The notes beneath the pieces are model-generated. The model saw only the letters and a list, made by a program, of their open reading frames with translations. It made no database searches and was not told the DNA's origin. From Mesodorylaimus sp. YZB2_4 (Eukaryota > Nematoda > Enoplea > Dorylaimida > Dorylaimidae), in contig JASANH010000285.1 of the NCBI GenBank assembly GCA_030248295.1, positions 1 through 64,000 of the forward strand: a stretch of DNA of 64,000 nt, in the 5' to 3' direction. Both the position numbers and the translations under genes were made by a program. Positions 47,332-57,762 of the stretch are shown here, one piece after another; the stretch's first letter is position 1, and every line of letters starts with the position of its first letter.

Positions 47332-48859
47332 TTATATGTGCAGAGGGCTGGTGAAGGTGTTTAGCGATGTTCATCACGCAGGTTTTTGGAACAAAAAACT
47401 AAGGATGGTGTTGGTTACCAGATTTTACTGAGCAAAAATTTTTGGCCCTCTGATAACTTGAAGGTAGCAACGAGTTGAGCGAGTGAAGATCTGAACCGAG
47501 GAATATTTTCTAGCACTCCCGCTACCTCGCTACTCACTTTTGTCATCACTCAGGCATGTGACTTCATTGTCAGACTGGGCCAGGTCGTTGTCATTTGTAA
47601 AGGAAGGTGTCATGCCATGGCTATACTCAATCACCGTGCAGTGACTGGAGGGCGAAGTAACACAAATTCCTTATCATTTTCTGCCCTCCCCTGTAGGTGC
47701 GCACTCAACGGGAGGCAGACGCGTTAACCTCTAGGCCACGACCCGCATGGTTGATCACTGCTATGCATCAATGTGCCGACACGCCAGGAATGACTGACAC
47801 CATAGTTGTACTGTCAAGTAGACGCTTAACTGAAGGATACCCCCCTAAAGAAGGTCCATGAAATGGACCTGGACGTAGGTGCTTAGGACTAGAAAACCAA
47901 AACCTTTTTACTAAAAAATGAAATCAAAAACTTCCGCTCTCCTAATCTTCTCTTGTCTTAAGCCCTGACAGTATGCAACAGACTCTCATACCCCCTAAAC
48001 TCCTTCGGCATGGTCATACGATACGGGTTCTGTGTTTGAGCTGAATTAGCCACAGCGCAATCTGTCTCATATTTGGTGAAGTCAGACTTCTAAAGGTATG
48101 ACCACTTTGAACTTCAGTCAACCACCCATACAACATGCACTCCTAGCGTGACCATAACTGCACTCCGCACACCCCCTTCATTTTAACTGCACTCGTCTTT
48201 TTCAGAAAGCTTTGAAGCCACAAACTTATTCAATGATTGGAAAAAAAGTTGAACAGGCACTAATGTGCAAGAAACACACTGCAGGCGGGAATCGACACTT
48301 GCGAACAAATCGCGGGTATACTTTATGTTGCCCACCACATCTGGCAGATCTGTGGCGTTGGCCAGGGACTTCGATAAGCACACTCTCAAGAACAAGGAGC
48401 CTGCGCAGTCGTCGCCCTTTGGTTCACACTAGAATAGTCCAGGAGTTGACCCCAGGGCAGCTTGGTTTGTCCGTGTATCTGTCTGTGGGTGAGATGTGGG
48501 ACGGTTGAGACATTGTTGTGCATCGCTGTGCTCGTGACTGATCTTCTGGTGCTGACTCGGTTTTTAACTGAGCCATCATCAGTGGAACTGAAACAGGGTT
48601 CGAATCACCACTGGGCTGTGCCTACAGGACAGACACTGATAAACGTAGCACATAATCGAGCCGTCTAGCGGACCTTTACTCTCGAGAACTAATATAGTGG
48701 ATGTACAATAGGTATAGCGCTGGTTACAGCAGGGACTGAACAGTCTTGAAGAGATCCAGACCGAGGTGCAGACAGATGGCGGTGAGCACACGTGCTATGC
48801 TGCAGTCAGATCGTGAGTACAGGATCCATATCAATGTTAGGGTTTGAAGGCCAAGGCCA
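47332..48859. other. intergenic, no supported gene
   Basis: 3' flank of the CysRS gene followed by anonymous sequence. A box-B-like GGGTTCGAATCACC occurs near 48,598. Nothing else recognised. Confidence 0.5.
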
Positions 48860-49685
48860 AGGTTTCGCGGTAGCAATCGATCTCTGCAATCGAACCATCC
48901 TACGAAATCGAAACTATCTTCGGTGCTCGAAATGTGATTTTCAAAGTCATTTGCGTTGCGGAGTAGTCGATTCACGTGAATTCCAGGCCATTGCCAGCTG
49001 CTACATATGCTGGAATAGCCGCCTTCCCCCATTAGTGGGTATTTCTCTGACTCTTTCTTTGATCACATTACCCCATCTTCCTCCCCAAATGATTTTGCTC
49101 CAGTATCCCCAAAACAACGGACTCATAATGGGTTCGCCAATATTAATAGTATTACAGGATTTGATAAACGCCACGAGCTCGAGGCAACTATTCTTGGCGG
49201 CCATTACGACATATTTGGTCTTGCAGAAACTAAAATTGATCGAACCATTGCTGACTCAGATTTGTCTATCGAGGGATATAAAATATTTCGTATCGATCGA
49301 AATAGAAGAGGCGGTGGCATTGCGGCGTATGTTAGAAACGGGCACGATGTGGTTCGTCAGAAACCAGTCAGGCTTTGGAATTGAATGCCCTGGTCTTGCG
49401 GTATTGGCTTTGCGTATTGGGAATGGCCAACTAGGTTTCCTCTCCTATCTGTTTTGTCCAAAGTTATGGAACGACTTGTGGCTGGGTTCTTGCGAAGACA
49501 TATTAAAATTTCCCGCCATTAACACGGATTTTCCCAAGGTCGATCAAGTATCAGCGCTTTGATCCGATGTACTCATCAATTTTTCTTTGACCTTCCATTT
49601 ATTGTTACACGGTGCTCATGTGCCCCGCATTTCAGTGCGCAGCTGCGTTTCGCTGGGGAATAAATCAGATCAGATCAGATCAGTA
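48860..49685 (+). mobile_element. decayed LINE (CR1/L2-like), internally deleted
   Basis: Three coding fragments lie in order. (1) 48,870-49,020: PHD-like zinc finger, LCNRTILRNRNYLRCSKCDF then HLRCG and CYICW. (2) about 49,121-49,380: the start of an APE-type endonuclease (NINSITGFDKRHELEATIL, FGLAETKIDRTIADSDL, IEGYKIFRIDRNRRGGGIAA), ending at a stop. (3) about 49,433-49,600: a reverse-transcriptase scrap (PLLSVLSKVMERLVAGFLRR, HGFSQGRSSISAL) with an in-frame stop. The 3' end is (ATCAG)n at about 49,660-49,683. Most of the endonuclease and reverse transcriptase is gone, so it is dead. Confidence 0.85.
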
Positions 49686-50764
49686 GCTGGTTCGTCAGTC
49701 CATTCGCCTGGTGTAATAGGTGCCTCAGTGTACTAGCATAGAGCATCTAGTGTGCACCCGAGATGCACAGACTATTTGTCTTCCTCCCTGGTCAGGGCCG
49801 AGCGAGGCCGAGAGACCGAGCTGGCTGGTTTTCCTAACATGCGAGGGATTGATACTGTAAGACTAGTTCCTGGGCCCGAGTGTAACCCTCGTGCCTGGTA
49901 GGCCATGGCGAGTGGGAAAGAGTAATCGATACTCTGTCCTGGCTGGGAGACGACTGCTCGTTGCCTGGCGAGATCGATTCGATGACGACTTCTGTCGATG
50001 ACCCGACGTTTGTAGCGGCTCTTGTGGTAGCGGGCGCTAGTAGTAACCTACATCGATACCTGGGCTACGTGGCTTCATTCGAACCTTCACATCACAGCGC
50101 AGTTGGTTCAGTGTATTAGCAAGAGAACCTGTTTCACTGGTCTGAGGTTGTCGACATTTTCGTGTGATGCGAAGGGCGTGACCCATTCGATGGTAACAGA
50201 CACTGATTTCGTGTGCTGGGTTGACGACGTGAAAATACAGATCCAAATAGACCAGGACGTGGCAGATTCTCAAGCCCCCTTCCCCGAAGCAAAGACCTCT
50301 CCAGTCCAGGGACGACCATACCCTACCCGTACTGAGCTAACCAAAAACTCCTGCCAGCATTTCAGTTCAAAAAAGCAGCACTTTGCAGATCGAGTGGAAT
50401 ATTTAGGCGTCGGGTCCGCGCACTAGAGTCAGGATTAGAAGATAAGATGCTAGAGTCAGGATTAGAAGATAAGATGCTCTGCGAGTAAATACCTGTAATT
50501 TTTGCCATTGTTTCACAGTTAATGAGCTAACAGTAATTTGGGACTAAAAAAATGTCCAACAGCTGGTACGCTCATTTGGGAGGCTCTTAATAAACACTGA
50601 CCGCTTTCAAGCAGAGGAATGCACCTCAACGGTCGGCAAGTACGCCTACTTTCAGGGCCGCACCTGTACCATACAGTACCACCCGCTCCCTCGTGGAGGT
50701 CCCTTGCCTCGAAGTGCTTCCACGGCTGGTCTGGTCAAGCTGCGCTGAGACGACGAAAGAGGGC
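49686..50764. other. intergenic: hairpin repeat and anonymous sequence
   Basis: A dispersed hairpin repeat is at 49,885-49,960 (GGCCATGGCGAGTGGGAAAG, ATCGATACTCTGTCCTGGCT). A 24-bp direct duplication (CTAGAGTCAGGATTAGAAGA and on) occurs near 50,424-50,475. No gene seen. Confidence 0.55.
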
Positions 50765-51117
50765 TCAGCCCGCAGCTCCTGATTTACTCACACGGAGCGC
50801 AGCTTGCAAGCAGGACACACGCAACTCCACGTTGCCCACAAACAGAGTGGGGCAAAGCACAGAAAACGCCCAGCTCTTTCGCCTGTGATCGTCCTGTCCG
50901 GCCGCTACGACGAGAGAAGAGGACGCTCTGCGCCCAAGCTGACAGAAACCGAGCGGCTGCACATGCATGCTTGGGCGATAGCTGCACACTGCCTTAGCGG
51001 ACACGCAAGCAAAGTGGGCCAAAACGCGAACAATTTTTCGCTTGCGGTCGTCGAGCGCGGCCTGCGCGGAAAACTCTGTTCGATTTTTTGAAAATTACCA
51101 GCAAAAATTATTTTAAA
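50765..51117 (+). promoter_or_regulatory. 5' flank of copy C conserved with A and B
   Basis: Ordered blocks: GCAGCTTGCAAGCAGGACAC, CGCAACTCCACGTTGCCCAC, AGAAAACGCCCAGCTCTTTC, GCCTGTGATCGTCCTGTCC, ATAGCTGCACACTGCC, GCGAACAATTTTTCGCTTGC, GTCGTCGAGCGCGGCCTGCG and ACCAGCAAAAATTATTTTAA, then the start codon. All recur upstream of copies A and/or B. Conservation outside coding exons is consistent with a shared core promoter. Confidence 0.65.
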
Positions 51118-54100
51118 ATGTTGAAACTATGCCTTTCCAACATCGAAGCATGCATTCCTGGGGCCGTACTGTTATTAACGCTCTTGGTCTTGAGCCATAT
51201 GAGACCAATACCATATCAGGGTAGGCTGGAAAGTTTTTCAAATTTCCTTTTTTAGCTTTTTAATTTATATTTTTCACATTATTCTTCATTTTTTAGTTTT
51301 TAAATTTACTTTTATTCAGATACCATCGACTCTCTTAAATACTCGTTCGGCCCGAACAGGCGTCCAGCGTTTATCGATTCTGTCGGCGTCATCGCCGAAC
51401 TCAGTGGCGCCATGGACTGCGATCCAAACTCCGATCAGGACGTCTATGCCGAGTTTCCGGATGGCTCTTTCGCTGCGTGGGGAAAATGCGTGCGCGATGA
51501 AGACACTGGCCGACTGATTGCGTCGGTGGAATTGGATTTCGATCGAAAGTCACCATTCGGCATCTACAAGTTGAAATCGAAAAAGTCTGATCAAACCTTA
51601 AAATGGAATCGAATGTTCGCTCTTTGTAAGTGCCCGCTTCAAAAGGAAAGGGCCTTTTGCTTTGAGCTGCTTAAATCATCTTATCGAGCAGAAACTTATT
51701 CGCCCGAACTCGGAATTCTCTCTTTTTGTGCATTTCTCCTCGGAACTGTTTCATCGCTTTTCATTCCACAGAAAAACTTTAAATTTAGGTGCACCGAACG
51801 ATCCAAATGCTCGCGAGTGCAGCAGCCCCAACGAATTGTGTTACTGCACTCAAAACGGAGTCGAACCGTGCGGCCAGCTGACTTCCGAAATCTGCACTCA
51901 GTTCCAAAAAATGAACGTGCGCAATTGCCCTTCTAAAACTAATTCCTTTTGCGATTCCTTCGCTGAAAAAGCGCAGATGGTGGCATGGATCAGCCAACTC
52001 AACAATCAACCTTGCGTCGAAGCAGGTACACTACATGTATTCAGACGTTTTTTACAGATTCCTCCAAGAGTTCTTTTAGTTGACACGCCTTTCCTCGAAA
52101 TCGCTGGCAAAAGGCGAAGCCTGAACGAAGCTTTCACGACCGTCCAACCGATCGAAGACTTCATCATGAAATGCGGACAGTGCAAAGATTGCGCAGTCGA
52201 ATGCGAGCTGAGCGGTTCGGACGGTTCGATCTTGCAGAAATTCAGTTCTCCAGACTGCAAAGATGGCCAAGTCAAGCACTCGATTCCCAAAGAACTATTT
52301 GACGGCAGGTCAGAAGTATTCTGCTTGCACTGCATACTCAAGGGGATCAGCAAACATTTTGAGAGCACAGCTCTCGTCAAATTTGTGTATTTCGGAAGTA
52401 AGTGCACTTTTCATTCTTTGTTTTTCGAAAAATTATTATATTTTTCCAGACGAAGTATTGGACGCTAATCCGATCCCGGACGAAGACGGATATCACACGC
52501 ATTTTGAGCCCAGATTCAACCCGGAATTGCGCGAAATTTTTCAGCCTTTGTTCAATTTGATCAGTCCGCCTGAGACGGACGATTCAAACAGCCAGCAGGT
52601 GAGTGATCCAGTCAAATACGGGAAAGATGTGCATGATTAAAGGGGACTGTGTTAAGATTTGATTTCTCCTGAACTTCCTTTTTTTCTGAACTAACACAGT
52701 AAATGAAGTTTACCTCAAATTCTCGACGATTATCAGATCCTTTCATCATTTCAGGGTGCCATGGATGTCCGGGGCCCAAACACGCACTCGCTGTCTGGCG
52801 AAATATGCTACTGGCACGATGCTCCCCACGAAAAGTTTTGTGGGAACTCACAAACGACGTCGGCCAATGTCAAGTACAGGCCCAAGAAACCAAAACGTGA
52901 GTGAATCTTCCCCGTCATTCCCCGCCGACTCGTTTAATTTCAGCGTCTTCTCTTTCAGCCACAGATGGAGAGGGCGAAAAAGCAAAGAGCTCAACGCCAG
53001 ATTCTGGGGAGCCTGTTCATGGAAACGACGAAAAAGATAAAGATAAAAATAAAGACAGTAAGTGGCTGCCTGAAGTCTGGGACTTTCATAACCTTTTTTG
53101 TTTCAGCTTATCTCACGCCTCTCGTTGTGACCATCTCTATTCTCCTGTTCCTACTTCTTATCGCGGCTGTAGCTCTGGCTGTGTGGCTGTATCGAAGTAC
53201 GTGATCGTTACTCACTCCGAGGAGTCGATCGCCAATGTGCCTTTCCAGGAAACAAACGACAAACAATTCAAAAGGGAGTCACCGAGGCTGCAACGATGGG
53301 GGCGACCGTCGGTTAGTGGGTTCTTTGATTCCAAAGAAAGATGTCTTCAGGGATTTTAGGCGATTTAGCTCAGAAATTCGAAGAGGTACCGAGTATGAAG
53401 CCCGTTTTCGACAAAATGCCAGAGAAATCAACAGTGTGCGGTGCGTGCAAGGGGCAGTTGGGCAGCGAGCGTCCTGCTGTGGAAGAGAAGAAGAAGGAAG
53501 CGGCTCGAGTACACGCGAGTAAGTCAGGCGAGAAGAAAAACGAGAAGCAGGAAGGTGAGGTGAATATTCTGGAAAACGACTTTAAACGCGAGGCCGCCAA
53601 GGAGAAAAAGACGATTGTGAAGGTGACTACGTGCCGCCACAATGAAGGCGAATATAACCAAATTTACAAGGAGACCATGGTGACCCACATGATCAATGCG
53701 GCTGGGGAAAAGGTGTATCTGCACATGACCGAGTTGATGGACCTGTTCGGCCAGCTTGTCTTGTTGAGCCAAGCTCCCGAGATATCTGAGATGTACTGGT
53801 TCCTCAAAAAACTTTGGGAGTTAAAGGTGAGCGTTGAATTGATTACAAGAAACAGTTTATTCAACCCTCCTTTCCTGGCTTGAGGTCGGAGTCATCACGA
53901 TTATTGGACCCCTGGTTGAGGATGGTAAAGTCCTGATCGGACAGTATTGGCACAGCGATTGCGGCTCTAGCATGAAATATAGCGACGATAGCGATAAGCA
54001 CAGTTTTTTTCTCGAAACGAAATCATCAAGTGCCTCGCATGGGTACAGGTCGTACGAGCTGGTGATTTCCTGCTCGGAGAGCGAGGAGAAACGAAGAGTA

Positions 54101-54818
54101 AGTATCGAGAAATCGATTGATCAGCCGACTTACCTATTTTTTTACGCGTATTTAGTTGATTCTTTATCATGCGTACGAGTTGACGGATCATGAGCTGCCG
54201 AAGTCACCCAGTCTATTCAGCGGGCTGGCCATGTGCACCTTGGACACGCAATTTAGTCAGATAGTTCAAGCCGAGAAGGGGCTTCCGGGCGTTCTCATGC
54301 ATTGCTCGGCTGGTTTGAACCGTTCGCCCGCCTTCCTGGTCATCTATCTGTGCCTGCAGGCGATTCTGCGTTATTCCAAGGTCAACATCCTGGCCACGAT
54401 CACCTATGTGCGCAAAATGCGACTGAACGCCTTCCGCAGTAACTGGCAACAAAGTTATAGTTACTACCGCGTGTTCAATATGCTGGTGGTCATCTACGAA
54501 GCCGTCTCTCTTTTGTTCAAATGGGTAGAAGGTAAGAGAATATGCATTTCTGATGGCTGATTTGGGACAGGGAGTGTTTCAGATCGGATGACGATTACGC
54601 AGCTGAACAACATGTATCATCGTACAATTTGCGAGATAAAGGACATGACCATTGATCCTCGATACCAACTTCTCCCTAAGCTGTCAATTAATTCAACCAT
54701 TACTCAGAAACCAAAAGAAGTGGCGGGCGTATCATCGAGGAAAGAGCCCTCTAAGACCAAGACGAAGATGCAAGTGCCTAAGACGCGCCACCAAAGCGGG
54801 TCGAAGAAAACTGTGTGA
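51118..54818 (+). CDS. receptor-type PTP family copy C, complete, 935 aa
   Basis: Thirteen exons: 51118-51220, 51320-51625, 51789-52025, 52080-52397, 52450-52598, 52755-52896, 52959-53057, 53107-53196, 53249-53311, 53351-53826, 53885-54097, 54156-54531 and 54583-54818; 2,808 bases, 935 residues. Hydrophobic leader (VLLLTLLVLS); Cys-rich ectodomain of about 380 residues that I do not recognise (CECSSPNELCYC-like run, CGQCKDCAVECELSGSDGS); acidic linker; helix TPLVVTISILLFLLLIAAVA; basic stop (RRNKRQ); PTP domain with EMYWFLKKLWELKVGVITI, QYWH, a WPD-like loop changed to LTD (ELTDHELPKS), and the signature HCSAGLNRS with Cys782 and Arg788; VRKMRLNAFRS Q-loop-like region; Lys/Arg-rich tail. The classic N-terminal KNRY motif is not seen. 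Predicted type I membrane phosphatase; the altered WPD loop leaves activity uncertain. Exon 4 uses the acceptor TTTTAG at 52,079, because the upstream CAG gives a stop. Confidence 0.88.
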
Positions 54819-57168
54819 GATGAGAAATGTGACGAAGGGTTGAAATGTGGAGAGAAAGGGGTGTACGTGGGAGAGTAGAAAATAGCTTAGCGTAGTATAT
54901 AAGGTATAGTTATAATTATAGTTTCAGCGTAGGATATAGTAGAAAGTATAGCAGTGTTAAAGCATATAAATTGAGGTTTGGTGGTATATAAAGTGAGGAT
55001 AGTATATTTTTTTTGGGTTTTATGTCTAGGTACAGTATGGATGTCAGTTTAAACTCAATTTCTTGTCGCTTTGCGCGAGGATTAAAGAAATTTTTCAGCT
55101 GAGAGTTTTTATGGGTAATGTAAAGGATCCTGCCTGGAGGAGTGACAGACAACACTGTTCTAACTGCTTTCTGATTAAAAGCGAGACAAAATTTCAAGGC
55201 TGCGTTTCTGATACAACCTGATTTAATCGTTTCAAATGTGGGCTTGTGAGAAAAATGACTTCTTCAGTTAGATATACAGTAAGAGCCGATAGAGACCCAC
55301 ACATACAAGTACCATACCCATACAAGTAGGCCGAGGAACTCTTGTACCTAGCCCCAACTTTGTAGCTACTTTCATCGTTCTTGAGACATGTCCCAGGTGG
55401 TTTTTGTTGCATTTGCCCCATCCCATACGACCGCGTTCTGGTCAGGTGGAGCGAATTTTTTTTGGGCGATCTTTTCCCGCGACTCTGATGGCACCTGTGG
55501 CTTCGACTTGACTCAAATTATCAATCCTGTCGTCCTCAGATGCGTCCTCTCGTGTTCACTCTCCGAAGTGGTGAGTACACAGCCTGGTGGCTGCCCTGGG
55601 AATCTGGATTTCAAAGTGTTCGGCCGACTCGTTGGTACAAGACGTAGGGGCCTTAGAGCTAGTGCAGATGCTTGGTGAAAAAGTACATACAGCATACTAG
55701 TATGCCCCGCACTAGTGTACTGTAGTATGGGTAGAAGACCCACAGATTACATGCAGTTTTCATAGCGATAACAAAGATATATCTTTCAATTCTCTGAGTT
55801 GCAATTGCGAGCAGTACAAGGAGGAATCACAGAAGGTTCTATAAGTTGCATTAAGCGTTAATACTAACGACAGGAAGTCCTCCCGTCTTCTTCAGCGCAT
55901 GCAGTTACAGAGAATTTATCGCGCCATGCCAGGCGAGACATTTATGATTTGCATCCCTTCTGACCGGCAGATTTCAGCCAATAAGTGGGGCGATGCCACA
56001 CCTCTAACACACCATTCAGCTATTTCAGCTGACTCCTTGGAAAGCAAGACAGAAAAGCTGCTGAGCGATCCTGGCCATTATAGCAGCACTGCGGACTGTG
56101 TTTGACTGCCATTACCTGCAATGACAGATCTGAAGACGTCTTCGCACGCCCCTTATCCCAACTGAAACCTTGCGATGTGTGCTTCCAGCGGTCAACGCAC
56201 TGTCCGCTATTCATTATCGCACGATACCAGCCCGGGTGAGACCATGGGTGAATCCTCACTCTGACAGGTAACACTTGTGACCAAGCCTTGCGGGCGTGGG
56301 AGGGAGGCCGTCGAAAGTCAGCAGGTCAAAAACTTTGACTGGAGCAGGCAAGTCTTGCGAATATACCTGCGGCTGAAACATCAACCCGAGAGGTTGACGT
56401 CTCCTAGCCAGGGGAGAGTATTGATAACTCTCTCCAACTCGCCGCGGCCTACCAGGTAGGGGGTTACACACCCCTAGATGGGGGTTCCGTGAACAACTGA
56501 TTGCCAAACGGCAGATGACCTGCTCGTTCATCCACTCCTGACTACCGTGTATGGGGCATAAACCATGGTTTGAAACCAGAAAAAAGCAATAGTGAGAATG
56601 ATAATATGTATAGCTGATAGGTGTGGTACGCCAGGCTGCTTACCTTTAGGCCTATGTCTAACCCGTTCCAGGTCGCAAGCAGCATTCTCGATGACAATCA
56701 GCACGATGCAATCTATCCCAGTCATCCTGGAAATTCGAGATTTAGTGTTGTGATGGCCAGTGATATCAGCTAGTTCCATGCAAAATGACCCATTTCTTTG
56801 CATATAGTGCTGCCTTCGTATTCTGTGGGTCAGTGCTGCGTATTCTTATTTCTGGGTGCAGTGCAGTGAAAGCAGTGTGGTTACAGGTCCCTGACAAGCA
56901 CTACGACGGCTTGGTGAAGTCAAAGAACCTGCACCACAGTCCATATGCCCGCATGAAATTCTTGCAGGAAGCGTAGCCAGACGTATCCAACAATGATATC
57001 TTACATAGAAACGTAGACCCAATTGCCTATGTCCCAGCTAGCGCTCTTACAGTACCAGCACTTAGTCGTTTCCTAATCACTGGACACTCCCACAGTCAAC
57101 TTCACTCATCGACTGTCCATGCCGTGGTGTCAGGTTCCGCTCACTAGGGACTAGTGCGCAAGCATGTT
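54819..57168. other. intergenic, repeats only
   Basis: A/T-rich near the 3' end of copy C, with runs of TATA/AGTATA words at about 54,890-55,010. A reversed dispersed hairpin repeat lies at about 56,330-56,465 (AAACATCAACCCGAGAGGTT, CAGGGGAGAGTATTGATAAC). No gene supported. Confidence 0.55.
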
Positions 57169-57536
57169 GGACGAACGTGGCAATAATCATTGATTTTGTA
57201 TCCGCACACATTGCTAGCTATCATCATCAGCAGGTCACAGCCCTTTAGATGTGTTGTTCTTTCTACGGTACCTTTACATAAGAACTGTCATTGGCGGACT
57301 GTAGGGAGCGCTTGACATTTCTACACTGCAGTACTCTTTCTGGTTTCAAAAATTTGCTACCTTGATCGATGATCACCACGTTATCATCACACAATTCGTT
57401 ATCCATGCCTCGCATTTCACAGTGCCGCAGACTGAGGTGCTCTGCCAAGAGACCACTTAAATGACTGTGACCTGCTGATGATGATAGCTAGCAATGTGTG
57501 CGGGTACAAAATCAATGGTTATTGTCACGTTCGTCC
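57169..57536. mobile_element. fold-back element with 72-bp arms upstream of SMC1
   Basis: 57,169-57,240 and 57,465-57,536 are reverse complements with about three mismatches in 72 (GGACGAACGTGGCAATAATC.. and ..GATTTTGTATCCGCACACAT, ..CATCATCAGCAGGTCACAG). The loop is about 224 bp and non-coding. The right arm ends 226 bp before the SMC1 start codon. Confidence 0.85.
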
Positions 57537-57762
57537 TTCTGCGCGAGTAAAGAGTTCACTGTGTATAAAAAACCGCCGGCGATTAAATCTAGTGCAAGAT
57601 TTAAATTTCGCGCGTGCTCATGTACATGACCACTTATGACAAACAAAAAGAAAAATGTGCGTTTTATGCAAAACATTGAATTTTTGCCGCCAAAAATTTG
57701 GAGTTCAACCGGGTAGTTCTGTTTGGAAAACAAGTGGTTTTAGCTGTAATTAGTTCCTGAAA

